Assembly: GCA_007127695.1 (NCBI GenBank)
Contig: SKYW01000232.1
Location: 1 to 20,276, forward strand
Length of the DNA: 20,276 nucleotides
Source: Balneolales bacterium
GTDB lineage: Bacteria > Bacteroidota > Rhodothermia > Balneolales > Natronogracilivirgulaceae
Direction: 5' to 3'
Shown in pieces: positions 7,640 through 15,286 of this stretch (the stretch's first letter is position 1; each line of letters begins with the position of its first letter). The notes beneath the pieces were generated by a model. It was given only the letters and a program-made list of their open reading frames with translations, ran no database searches and had not been told where the DNA came from. The translations under genes and the position numbers were made by a program.

Positions 7640-8659
7640 CTATGATTTCAGGAAGCGGGCTATGGCATGTGCCAGGGCCCGGGCCGAAGGCGGATGGTTG
7701 CGCAGCCACAGTTCCGGTTCGATGAGTTCCAGTTCCATCACGCGCCAGTCGCCTCGAAGGTCACGGACCATATCCACCCGGCCATAAACCGGATTTGGAT
7801 TGCAGGCAGCGATGGCGCGCTCAGCCAGGATAATCTGTTCCCGGTCGGGACGGCAGTGATGCACCGTGCCGCCGTGATCGTCCTGGACGCGGAAATCGCC
7901 CGGTTTTGGCTTCTTGGTGACGGCATGGGTGTATTTTCCATCGATCAGGACCAGGGTGTCTTCACCGGCGTGCAGGACATCGGGAAGGAATGGCTGGACG
8001 ATGAAAGATTCCGTATTGAGCAGGGGTTGCAGCTCTGACTGGATGCGGTCGGCGTTGGTCTGGTCGATGCGGTACGTGTGCCGGGCGGCGCCGGAAATGC
8101 AGGGTTTCAGGATGGCATCATGCCAGCCTGTTTCATCAATCATATCGCTCAGTGTCATGTCGGATCCGGGATCCAGAAACCGTGTGGGGACGATCGGGAT
8201 GCCCTGTTCCTCAAGGTCGGCAAGGTAGTGCTTGTCCAGATTCCACCTGATGAGCGCCGCTTCATTGCACAGAAGGGTGTCATTTTCGATGTTTCCCAGC
8301 CAGGACAGGAATTCCGAAATCCGCTCAAAGTAATCCCAGGTCGTTCGGAAAACCGCACATGAAAAAGCAGACCAGTCGATGTCAGCGTTGGCCCAATCCA
8401 CCCGGACCGACGAGATCCCCAGATCAGCAAGTGCCTCCTGCAGCAGGGCGTCATCCCGCAGGATATTGGCAAGATACCAGTCGTCTTTGTCTGCCCGGGC
8501 AGCGATGTACCGGTGGTCGGTCAGCAGGGCGATGTCAGCCTTCTCCGGGTAGGGAGCTTCCGGGTTGGGGGATTCCGGGTTGAGAGTCGGACCTGCGTTT
8601 ACTATGGGGTGTTTTTTTGGCACGTTTCCGGGTTGTCCATGCTGACTGCATATTGTCAT
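7640..8659 (-). CDS. ATP-grasp domain protein (RimK / DcsG-like ligase)
   Basis: A 339-residue predicted ATP-dependent carboxylate-amine ligase. The folded part begins near residue 41 (ADIALLTDHRY). The preceding 40 residues are Pro/Asn/Glu-rich (NPESPNPEAPYPE) and probably disordered. The ATP-grasp core is suggested by DAILKPCISGAARHTYRI (nucleotide-binding strand and loop), FIVQPFLPDV, and the C-terminal metal-binding stretch VYGRVDMVRD...MELELIEPELWL. This arrangement resembles the DcsG-like group of uncharacterised ATP-grasp proteins. The ATG at 8659 overlaps the BrnQ stop by ATGA, so the two are translationally coupled. No alternative Met is suitably placed. The substrate is unknown; coupling to an amino acid carrier makes an amino-acid-like substrate plausible. 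Confidence 0.82.
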   Translation of the reverse strand: MTICSQHGQPGNVPKKHPIVNAGPTLNPESPNPEAPYPEKADIALLTDHRYIAARADKDDWYLANILRDDALLQEALADLGISSVRVDWANADIDWSAFSCAVFRTTWDYFERISEFLSWLGNIENDTLLCNEAALIRWNLDKHYLADLEEQGIPIVPTRFLDPGSDMTLSDMIDETGWHDAILKPCISGAARHTYRIDQTNADRIQSELQPLLNTESFIVQPFLPDVLHAGEDTLVLIDGKYTHAVTKKPKPGDFRVQDDHGGTVHHCRPDREQIILAERAIAACNPNPVYGRVDMVRDLRGDWRVMELELIEPELWLRNHPPSARALAHAIARFLKS

Positions 8660-9981
8660 GATGGGTCGGTGGAAGGAGGATCAGTGGATATTGGTGTTTG
8701 GTAGCGGTTGGATCGGGCCCAGGCAAGGCCAATGGCGGCACCGAGAACCGTGGGGATGATCCAGGCGAAACCGGCCCGGGCAAACGGGATCATCTCGATG
8801 AGGTCGTTGATTATGCCCAATGGAATACCGATGATGGTCAGTGCATCGGGGATACTGGTCAAAAGGGCACCGATGACCGCACCAACGTAGACCGGACGGT
8901 AGGCGAGCGGTCCGCCAATCAGGGTCAGGATGATCAGGGCAATGGCGACAGGGTAGACGGTAACCAGCAGGGGATAGGCTACGTTGACGATGGTGGTTAC
9001 GCCGACGGTAGCGAATACACCACTGAAGACGACGGTTATGACAGCAATAAGCTGGTAATTGAAACGGTTTTTGGAGAGTCCGCTGAAGTAGTCGGCCACG
9101 GTGGCGGTCAGACCGATAGCTGTTGTCAGACAGGCAAAACTCACGGCAAGGCCCAGTGCGATTTTTCCAGTGTCGCCCATCAGCCCCTCCGCAATGGCGA
9201 TCAGGAGATTTGTGCGCTCAACGTCCGGCGGGTAAACGGAGCTGGCAGTGGCTCCGAGGTACATGAGTCCACCGTAGACAAGGCCCAGGCCAAGGGCGGC
9301 AATGCCTCCGGCCATGGTGGTCATTTTCACCTGGTCCCGGACGTTGCTGTAGCCCTTGAATACCAGGGCGGCAATGATGATCTGGGCGAAGACCAGCGAG
9401 GCGAGTGCATCCATCGTCTGGTAACCTTCCCGGAATCCACTTCCGGTGGGCCCTTCAAGGCCCATTTCGGCAATCGATCCGAATGGGGTGAAAATGCCTT
9501 TGAGGATGATCCAGGCGAGTGTGATTACCAAAAAAGGGGTGAGGAATTTGCCGATTTTATCGACGACTTCCGAACGGTTGAGGGCAAACCAGAAGGCGAT
9601 CCCGAAAAAGATGATGGAAAAGAGCCAAATGGGGAAATCGGGGAAGTTGGGACGCATCCCCAGTTCAAATGCCGTAGCGCAGGTGCGGGGTATGGCCAGA
9701 AGGGGTCCGATAGCCAGGATGATCACGATGCTCAGCAGGCGGCCGAACCAGTTGCTGACCCGGCTTCCCATCTGCTCGACGGTACCACCGGCCCGAGCTG
9801 CGGCCATGATACCGAGCAGCGGCATGCCAATCCCGGTAATGAGAAACCCGAGCAGCGCCCATTTCCAGTCGATTCCCGCAAGCAGTCCCATATACGGCGG
9901 GAAGATCAGGTTTCCGGCACCGAAAAACATGGCAAACAGCGCCACTCCCACCACAATTACATCCTTATTGGTTTTTTGCAT
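8656..9981 (-). CDS. brnQ: Branched-chain amino acid carrier (LIVCS family)
   Basis: A 441-residue integral inner-membrane protein of the LIVCS family, which imports Leu, Ile and Val with a cation. The N-terminus DVIVVGVALFAMFFGAGNLI followed by FPP is the family hallmark. About twelve hydrophobic segments follow, ending in the motif-poor C-terminus. The ATG at 9981 is preferred over one 18 bases upstream because GGGGAG sits eight bases before it and the protein then begins MQKTNKDV, as in relatives. It lies 76 bases downstream of the serine hydrolase stop and overlaps the ATP-grasp gene start by four bases, so these three are likely one minus-strand operon. Confidence 0.93.
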   Translation of the reverse strand: MQKTNKDVIVVGVALFAMFFGAGNLIFPPYMGLLAGIDWKWALLGFLITGIGMPLLGIMAAARAGGTVEQMGSRVSNWFGRLLSIVIILAIGPLLAIPRTCATAFELGMRPNFPDFPIWLFSIIFFGIAFWFALNRSEVVDKIGKFLTPFLVITLAWIILKGIFTPFGSIAEMGLEGPTGSGFREGYQTMDALASLVFAQIIIAALVFKGYSNVRDQVKMTTMAGGIAALGLGLVYGGLMYLGATASSVYPPDVERTNLLIAIAEGLMGDTGKIALGLAVSFACLTTAIGLTATVADYFSGLSKNRFNYQLIAVITVVFSGVFATVGVTTIVNVAYPLLVTVYPVAIALIILTLIGGPLAYRPVYVGAVIGALLTSIPDALTIIGIPLGIINDLIEMIPFARAGFAWIIPTVLGAAIGLAWARSNRYQTPISTDPPSTDPS

Positions 9982-10057
9982 CAGACAACTCCCCGTCATT
10001 TTAAATAATTAGAACGGCATTGCATGGAATAAAAGAAATTTCCGGAAAAGATTTACA

Positions 10058-11122
10058 TCACATTGCCGCTTTAATGATTTTGAGTATCGTATTTGTAGCG
10101 GCCGCGTGTCCGGAGCCGTCTATCTGATTCGTAGTGCCGATGAAAAAGAGATCCGTTCCGGGATGGTGCCAGGCAAATGACCCGGTTTGTCCCCAGAATC
10201 CGAGAATTTCCCTGATAGGTTTAAACGGAGCAATGAATCTGGGTGTCCAGATCTTTTCCAATCCGACACCAAACAGGAAAAGTCCTGGCGGCGGCAGGAT
10301 CCAGTTCCATTCCTTCAGACCTTCAATCTGCTCTTTCGGGAAGAATCGTCCCCTGAAAAACTCTTTCAGGAACAGCATGGATTCCTGTGCGGTAGAAACA
10401 ATTCCGCCTTCCGCGGTTACGGAGGCCATGTAATTGGGAATCCATAATTTCTTCGATTTATAATAAAACGAGACCGCGGAATCGTCGGTTACATCACGGA
10501 AGACACAGGTCTGCCGCAGCGCAAGTTCATCAAACAGGAACTCCCTGAAAACCTCGTCCAGCGTTTTGCCGGTTACGGTCTCGATGATTTTTCCAAGCAG
10601 CTGGTAATTTGTATCAGAGTACGCCGCCTTGCCCTTTTTTCCGGGCGGGAAATTTGGCTTGAGTTTTTTGACCGTCTCAATTGTTTTCTCAAGGTGCCAT
10701 GGTTCATCAACGCCATCCAGAAGACTTGCCGCAGACGTTTTTCCATCCGGCTGTTTGTGGAAGAAGTAGTCGGGAAGACCGGACGTGTTGGAAATAAGAT
10801 GTTGGATGGTGATTTTGTTTGAATAGTCGACCCCGTTCAGCACATGGAGCCCGGCCATGTATCCGTCGGGCAAATACTCCGCAATCTTGTCACTCAGTTG
10901 CAGTTTCTGCTCTTCGATCAAACGCATTACAACGGCGGTGACATAGAGTTTTGTGACGCTGGCGATATAGTAGCGGCTGTCCGCCTGCATCTCACCAGCC
11001 GCGCCGGTCCATGAGAACCGACCGTCTCCGCTTTCAACACACAGAACGGTGCTGTAAACGTTTTTTTTGTCGATGATTTTCTGCAGTCTTTGATTTAAAA
11101 AGTCTTCATTGAGCTGTGCCAT
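10058..11122 (-). CDS. Serine hydrolase, beta-lactamase / class C PBP family
   Basis: A 354-residue penicillin-binding-protein-like hydrolase (DD-peptidase, esterase or D-amino-acid amidase type). Catalytic motif 1 is S55-VTK58 in ASVTKLYVTAVV. Motif 2 is at Y168 in AAYSDTNYQLLGKI (Y-S-D rather than the commoner Y-S-N). Motif 3 is H320-P-G322 in SFAWHHPGTDLFFIG. No signal peptide or lipobox is seen, so it is probably cytoplasmic. The start is well supported by AAAGGAG seven bases before the ATG. Being upstream of brnQ and an ATP-grasp gene, it may act on peptides or amino acid derivatives. It should not be called a resistance beta-lactamase on this evidence. Confidence 0.87.
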   Translation of the reverse strand: MAQLNEDFLNQRLQKIIDKKNVYSTVLCVESGDGRFSWTGAAGEMQADSRYYIASVTKLYVTAVVMRLIEEQKLQLSDKIAEYLPDGYMAGLHVLNGVDYSNKITIQHLISNTSGLPDYFFHKQPDGKTSAASLLDGVDEPWHLEKTIETVKKLKPNFPPGKKGKAAYSDTNYQLLGKIIETVTGKTLDEVFREFLFDELALRQTCVFRDVTDDSAVSFYYKSKKLWIPNYMASVTAEGGIVSTAQESMLFLKEFFRGRFFPKEQIEGLKEWNWILPPPGLFLFGVGLEKIWTPRFIAPFKPIREILGFWGQTGSFAWHHPGTDLFFIGTTNQIDGSGHAAATNTILKIIKAAM

Positions 11123-11144
11123 TGCCGATCTCCTTTACGCGTTG

Positions 11145-11171
11145 TTTCGCATTGCCAATTTCGCATTGCCA
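11145..11171. repeat. Tandem 13-bp direct repeat upstream of the serine hydrolase gene
   Basis: TTTCGCATTGCCA occurs at 11145-11157 and again at 11159-11171, a period of 14 bases, located 23-49 bases upstream of the serine hydrolase start codon on the minus strand. A shorter third match (CATTGCC) occurs at 11120-11126, overlapping the start. The spacing and position are compatible with an operator or a slipped-strand duplication. Confidence 0.45.
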
Positions 11172-11246
11172 GTGAATCGACGGATAGCAACTGAATGGGT
11201 GAGATTTATTGCGATTCCGTTCAGGATTTGGCTTTTGTAAGATTTG

Positions 11247-12116
11247 TTATATCCTGTGCACTTTTTCTTCATTCTTCGAGGCTTCAAGTTTGTCGCCAGT
11301 GCAAATACGCTCTCCGTCTCCGGAAAGCAACGTTGCGTTCTGGCCGAAAAACGCTCCTTGAAGGTAAGGCTGGGTATTCATCATAGCGAGGGTCCGTAAG
11401 GGCTCTTTCGGCTCAGTCCGATCTCCGGTAGCCTGATCGGTCGTGGTTATTGGACAACGTTTGCATGGTTTTCTGATCCCGAACTTATAGGTGCCTTCGA
11501 TTGATGCCAGGGTATCAAATGCATCCTCTTCGAAGGGCTCCACACCGCGAATGACGATGTTGGGTCGAAATCGATCCATGGTGATTCTGGACGCTTCATT
11601 TGTTTCCAGGTTTTCATTAAGAAATGCCAGGGACTCTTCGGAGGCTACAAGAAAAGGGAATCCGTCGGCAAAGGCAGTATGGGAGTCCTCCCCCTGAAGA
11701 CAGGACGCATCCACAAGACGAATGCTTTCATCGGAAAAACGAAAGAGCTTGAGGTCCTGGCCGTTCCAGCTGCCCAGTACTTCCGTCAGCCATTGCGAAG
11801 CTTCGTTGCCCTCGTCCATTGCGGGGAGCCGGTCTTTCCAGATGGTGACATTAATACGTTCGGCGTTTTTTCTGCGTAAATCGATTTCGAGAGGGGACAC
11901 CGACGGGTGGCTGAGTACGAGACATCCATCGGTGAGATGTACACTTATGGTAGCCATTGCGGTCATTTCCCGCTGCGTGATGAAGCCATGACGGGAATCG
12001 GTCACCATCCAGCATCTGTCGTAGGCCAGTCCGCGCACACCAACTACCGCCTCTTCCAGCCGGATGCCTCGCAGAGATTTGACAGGGTAAATATTCAGCC
12101 CGGTTATTTCCATCAT
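11247..12116 (-). CDS. MOSC-domain protein (YcbX / mARC type)
   Basis: A 289-residue molybdenum-cofactor protein. The N-terminal MOSC beta-barrel domain (about 1-120) opens with GLNIYPVKSLRGIRLEEAVV and contains GLAYDRCWMV. The MOSC domain (about 135-280) contains RPNIVI (184-189) and KPCKRCPITTTDQATG, where Cys221 corresponds to the cysteine that binds molybdenum in mARC/YcbX proteins and Cys218 is a nearby partner. Relatives reduce N-hydroxylated bases and similar compounds using external electron carriers. No ferredoxin domain is fused at the C-terminus, unlike E. coli YcbX. There are two adjacent ATGs (12116 and 12113); either gives the same protein bar one Met. Confidence 0.87.
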   Translation of the reverse strand: MMEITGLNIYPVKSLRGIRLEEAVVGVRGLAYDRCWMVTDSRHGFITQREMTAMATISVHLTDGCLVLSHPSVSPLEIDLRRKNAERINVTIWKDRLPAMDEGNEASQWLTEVLGSWNGQDLKLFRFSDESIRLVDASCLQGEDSHTAFADGFPFLVASEESLAFLNENLETNEASRITMDRFRPNIVIRGVEPFEEDAFDTLASIEGTYKFGIRKPCKRCPITTTDQATGDRTEPKEPLRTLAMMNTQPYLQGAFFGQNATLLSGDGERICTGDKLEASKNEEKVHRI

Positions 12117-12481
12117 TAAACAACTCTGAAATTATGCATGCTTTCCCAGGCGCAACCATATTTCCCAGTCAGATATTGGTTCACAACGGTGTTGTTTGCG
12201 GTATGCCTGGGTTTTTCCTGGTAGTCATGATTAATATCGCTAAAATTCTCAACTACTTTCAGTGCAGTCTATACAAATTATTCTTGCAGGTGCTTGTTTT
12301 CGAACTGGCGCATCCTTGCCATTTCCAGGATTCTTGACAACACGATATTGCTCTTTAGATTGATTTGGGCTAGTCGCTTTAAAATGTTGGATAGGGGCAG
12401 GTGTGGCATCTTCCCTATCCGCATAAGGAGCTGTGGAAAGACGGTAACGGATCATCCAGAATATGCTTAAAAAACCGTCAA
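12117..12481. other. Intergenic region between DUF429-like and MOSC genes
   Basis: No convincing gene in these 365 bases. A minus-strand frame covering 12249-12509 overlaps the DUF429-like gene end and has no recognisable domain. Structural elements: a branched inverted-repeat block at 12145-12211 (listed separately) and a hairpin with GGATAGGG (12389-12396) and CCCTATCC (12413-12420), a perfect 8-bp stem with a 16-base loop about 60 bases downstream of the DUF429-like stop, which might help end that transcript although no T run follows. Confidence 0.4.
12145..12211 (-). promoter_or_regulatory. Possible structured 5' leader of the MOSC gene
   Basis: On the minus strand this stretch can fold as a closed junction. 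The outer stem is CCCAGGC (12211-12205) with GCCTGGG (12151-12145), extended by GCAA/TTGC after a bulge. Inside are a hairpin ACAAC-ACC-GTTGT and a second hairpin CCAATAT...ATATGG with one bulged base. The outer stem ends 29 bases before the ATG. It could be a riboswitch-like or protein-binding leader; I do not recognise a known riboswitch consensus. Confidence 0.3.
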
Positions 12482-13420
12482 CTATCCTGATGCTTGTCCG
12501 AGAATCCATCCTTCGATGGCGCGCACCTCTCCCGGTGGCGGTGTTCCCGGCGGGCGCAGTCCCTTCATTACACCGATCATCGAAAGCAGCCCGATAGTCG
12601 CATCGAACCGGTCCTCTCCATGTATGCCAGTTCCAAAGCCCTCTCCAATATCCTTTTGAAGTTCTTCGGATAACGTTACTTCAATGCGTCTGGCGTAGCT
12701 GAGGATGGGTTCGGCTTTGCTCACCCTGTCATTCACGGATCGCTTGCTCCATCCACGACCGGGCGCTCCTATACCAACTTGAATCGCGGCTTCTGCGGGA
12801 TAGGTTTCTGCTACGACAATCTGTCTTGTTTCCAGCAGTTCATCCAGGTCACCGTCAAACGGCCAAAGGGCAATGTCCGTGGACGAATCAGTGATAGCAG
12901 GTTGCAGGATTTCCCTCCAGCCTGATATGGCGGCTTTGCCCACTTGTTGTCCGCCAAGGGTCCAGAAAAGGGCACACGCGGCACCGCGGGTATCCGTAGC
13001 ACGGTCACAGTTTCGCAGGAGGTCGTGGAAGCTCTCGACACCGAGTCCTTCGACTATGTGTTTCCTCAATGTGCCACCCGGGCGCTTTGGATAGAACGGT
13101 CGATAGATGGACACGTCACGGGCTTCATCCGCCAAATCGAAAAACGTCGAAAGTCTGCCTTTTCCGGCATCCTCCAGCAGCTTACGGAAGGAGGTTATAC
13201 CCAAACGCTTCGCGTATGCAAGCGGCACGCCGATCGGGAAGTCGAATCCAATGAATATCCTGGACTTGCCGTTGCCGTTCAGATCATTCAGCAGGCTGTG
13301 CGATGATGATACCCGCTCCGGGGTGGACAGGAGAAGATTATTTATATCTGTACCCCGGGCAATGGCCATCCACTGCTTGTTTGGATCTGTTCCCCAATCA
13401 GCGTGTGCGACGATTATCAT
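12482..13420 (-). CDS. DUF429-like protein (predicted RNase H-like fold)
   Basis: A 312-residue soluble protein without a recognised detailed function. Acidic residues occur where RNase H-like folds place them: Asp8 in VAHADWG, Asp60 in IFIGFDFPIGV, Glu205 in VVAETYPAEA, and Asp270/Asp273 in HGEDRFDATIGLL. The C-terminal AIEGWILG is also typical of DUF429-type proteins, which are predicted nucleases with no firmly known substrate. The start is the ATG at 13420. It lies about 90 bases to the left of the leftmost attC-like site, so it may be the first non-cassette gene or an old terminal cassette whose own attC was lost. Confidence 0.6.
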   Translation of the reverse strand: MIIVAHADWGTDPNKQWMAIARGTDINNLLLSTPERVSSSHSLLNDLNGNGKSRIFIGFDFPIGVPLAYAKRLGITSFRKLLEDAGKGRLSTFFDLADEARDVSIYRPFYPKRPGGTLRKHIVEGLGVESFHDLLRNCDRATDTRGAACALFWTLGGQQVGKAAISGWREILQPAITDSSTDIALWPFDGDLDELLETRQIVVAETYPAEAAIQVGIGAPGRGWSKRSVNDRVSKAEPILSYARRIEVTLSEELQKDIGEGFGTGIHGEDRFDATIGLLSMIGVMKGLRPPGTPPPGEVRAIEGWILGQASG

Positions 13421-13509
13421 GTCGATTCCTTAAAACAGCTTGATTTACTTTCTTCATGATCAGGTATAAAAGCAAGTAAATATGAGACGTGGCAGCCATG
13501 CTTTGAAAG

Positions 13510-13608
13510 TAACGGCCCGGCATTTATGTTGCGGGGCGATGAACTTTGAAGTTGAATAGCCAACGCGAACCAATCAGCAGGAATTGCTTGTCACTAAGCG
13601 GGTTGTTA
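13510..13608 (-). repeat. attC-like recombination site A
   Basis: Read on the minus strand it begins TAACAACCCGCTTAGTG and ends GCCGGGCCGTTAC. The end boxes TAAC/GTTA are complementary and the CCCG segments can pair, but the inner arm is weaker than at the other sites. The lipoprotein stop codon (13606-13608) lies inside the first box, a common arrangement in integron cassettes. Confidence 0.6.
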
Positions 13609-14256
13609 TGGTATGATTGTTATAGGTTTCGTTGAAAACTCAAATTCGTTTAACTTTTCCCCATCTTGTAAGTATCGTACTGAGAATTGAATTTCAGAAG
13701 CTTCTGATGGCCTGGATTTTAACAAAAGAATCAATTGATCCGGAGCATTGGGTTCTTCAGTGATAAAATCAATGAGATCGATACGCCTCGGGCCTTCGCG
13801 CATATACAGAGCATAAACATCAAATAATTCAACAAGGTTTTCTCCAGCTGGATAATCAGTGCTGAAACCTTTATCACTATAGATTTGAATATCTAAAATC
13901 TTGTCATCCGTGGTGGGAATAATTGGAGAGCATGCATAAGCATTTTGAATAAATTGAATATTTATCTTGTCCAAAACACCCGAAAAGAAAACTTCTGTAG
14001 CTGGCGTCATATCAATAGCAAATTCGTCAAACCGGATTGAATCGCTATTGATTTCCGAAAGTTGAATAGATCTTGTTGATGAATCATAGTGAGTAACTTT
14101 CTTAATCGATGTTGAAAAATCAGTTATCCGAAATTTGTCTGGAAAAGGTCCGCAATCAATGTCAGTTGGAGTGTTACATGAAATGGTGAGAAAAGTAAAA
14201 AGTGCCGCTATGCTGACTATTGATAATATAGTTTTTGAAATAAAGTGATTTCTCAT
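13606..14256 (-). CDS. Small predicted lipoprotein, unknown function (cassette gene)
   Basis: A 216-residue exported protein. The N-terminus is a lipoprotein signal: basic start, hydrophobic stretch LSIVSIAALFTFLTIS, then Cys27 (LTISC), a relaxed lipobox. The rest is polar and probably beta-rich (several alternating strands such as IQFSVRYLQDG and FEFSTKPITII). I recognise no family. AAAGAGAAA lies just upstream of the ATG. The gene is more AT-rich than the genes to the left and sits alone between two attC-like sites, so it looks like a simple one-gene cassette of foreign origin. Confidence 0.75.
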   Translation of the reverse strand: MRNHFISKTILSIVSIAALFTFLTISCNTPTDIDCGPFPDKFRITDFSTSIKKVTHYDSSTRSIQLSEINSDSIRFDEFAIDMTPATEVFFSGVLDKINIQFIQNAYACSPIIPTTDDKILDIQIYSDKGFSTDYPAGENLVELFDVYALYMREGPRRIDLIDFITEEPNAPDQLILLLKSRPSEASEIQFSVRYLQDGEKLNEFEFSTKPITIIP

Positions 14257-14290
14257 GGGAATTTCTCTTTGTTATCCTGATAAAGGCAAA

Positions 14291-14375
14291 TAACGGCCAG
14301 CGGTTTACCCGGCCCCTTGGCTTCGGGTTGCGCGTTGAAATCGTTGATATGTAAACGATTTGGGTTCGAGGGTTA
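14291..14375 (-). repeat. attC-like recombination site B (one end shortened)
   Basis: On the minus strand it ends GCTGGCCGTTATTTGCC like the other sites. The opposite side reads GTTAACCCTCGAACCC and can pair with GGGGCCGGGTAAA, but lacks the TAACAACGG box found at the better sites. The middle holds a perfect 8-bp stem, AAATCGTT (14338-14345) with AACGATTT (14354-14361), typical of a variable terminal structure. The homocysteine S-methyltransferase stop lies six bases away, so the missing box may have been replaced by that gene's end. Confidence 0.55.
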
Positions 14376-14380
14376 ACACT

Positions 14381-15286
14381 TCAACAGGAATTTATATGGT
14401 ACCCTTCCTCATCTATTCGTTTCCGAAGATAGGCGATATGTGAAGGCCCCACCTCACAGCATCCGCCAACTATGGATGCTCCATTTTTTATCCAGTTCAT
14501 GGCATGATCAGCATATTTTTCTTCGTCCAGATCTTTTCTGGCAGAAAGTTTATCTACGGTTCCTCCCGGTTTCAGTGGATCAACAGACGTAAAACCATTT
14601 GCATATCCGCCATACGGTATATCCAAATGTCTTAATGCTTTTACCCCTTCGCTGATGGTTTCAGGAAAAGAGCAATTGAACATTATTGCATCCAGGCGAT
14701 AATTTGATAGTGAGCTCAATGCTTCATCGATGGATTCACCTGAGCGGAGTTGATTCGGCAGTCTATCTGACAAAGTAAAGCTCAAGTAAACCGTTTTACC
14801 GCTTTCAAGCGCGGCCTCTGCCGCAGCTTTTGCTTCTTTTACGCTGCAGATGGTTTCGATGAGAAATAAATCAACAATGGGTACCTGAATAGCAATTATT
14901 TGTTCATATTCCTCCTTTAACTGCGTAAAAGAACGCTCGTCTGTGGTATAGCTTCCTGTCAAAGGAGGTAAACAGCCGGCAATCTGCACATCTTTCGCCA
15001 TTGATCCAAGTTCATCTCTGGCTTCTAACGCAATTTCTGAGGCTTGTAATTGCAGCTTTTCGAACCATTCGATCTCACCATCTCGCTGGAGGCGGGTTGG
15101 CGTGCTCGTGTAGCTATTAATGGTTATAATACGAGCTCCTGCTTTGATGAAATCCTGGTGAACTTCTTTCACGATATACGGCTGGTCCATCATCACTTTG
15201 GCACACCACAAAGGGTGGGCAGGCTTTTGAGATCGCTTATAAATTTCATGACCTGTTCCACCATCCAGTAAGTATATATATTTCAT
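14381..15286 (-). CDS. Homocysteine S-methyltransferase family protein
   Basis: A 301-residue soluble enzyme of the MmuM/BHMT-type family, which transfers a methyl group to homocysteine to make methionine, commonly from S-methylmethionine. The TIM-barrel start LLDGGTGHEI (6-15) is present. The zinc ligands are Cys205 in MFNCSFPE and Cys276-Cys277 in VGGCCEVGPSHI. Other signature parts are INSYTSTPTRL and LFLIETICSVKEA. The protein appears complete at normal length. It lies within the cassette array next to a shortened attC-like site. A metabolic enzyme of this type is less usual cassette cargo than toxin-antitoxin genes and may overlap a chromosomal methionine pathway. Alternative methyl donors are possible. 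Confidence 0.9.
   Translation of the reverse strand: MKYIYLLDGGTGHEIYKRSQKPAHPLWCAKVMMDQPYIVKEVHQDFIKAGARIITINSYTSTPTRLQRDGEIEWFEKLQLQASEIALEARDELGSMAKDVQIAGCLPPLTGSYTTDERSFTQLKEEYEQIIAIQVPIVDLFLIETICSVKEAKAAAEAALESGKTVYLSFTLSDRLPNQLRSGESIDEALSSLSNYRLDAIMFNCSFPETISEGVKALRHLDIPYGGYANGFTSVDPLKPGGTVDKLSARKDLDEEKYADHAMNWIKNGASIVGGCCEVGPSHIAYLRKRIDEEGYHINSC

Noticed and set aside
8698..10008. Long plus-strand frame of 436 codons
   Set aside because: It is exactly antisense to brnQ, is rich in Gly/Asp/Gln with no domain, and the minus-strand frame is a clear membrane carrier.
10039..10048. Palindrome TTTCCGGAAA between the serine hydrolase and brnQ
   Set aside because: Only ten bases long and inside a likely operon; expected by chance often enough that no function is claimed.
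10058..11122. Possible antibiotic-resistance beta-lactamase
   Set aside because: Only the broad SxxK/Tyr/HxG serine hydrolase pattern is present, with no signal peptide and no class-specific features; most such proteins are esterases or peptidases.
12249..12509. Minus-strand 86-residue frame next to the DUF429-like gene end
   Set aside because: Overlaps the DUF429-like coding region, has no good ribosome site and no domain; not strong enough to list as a gene.
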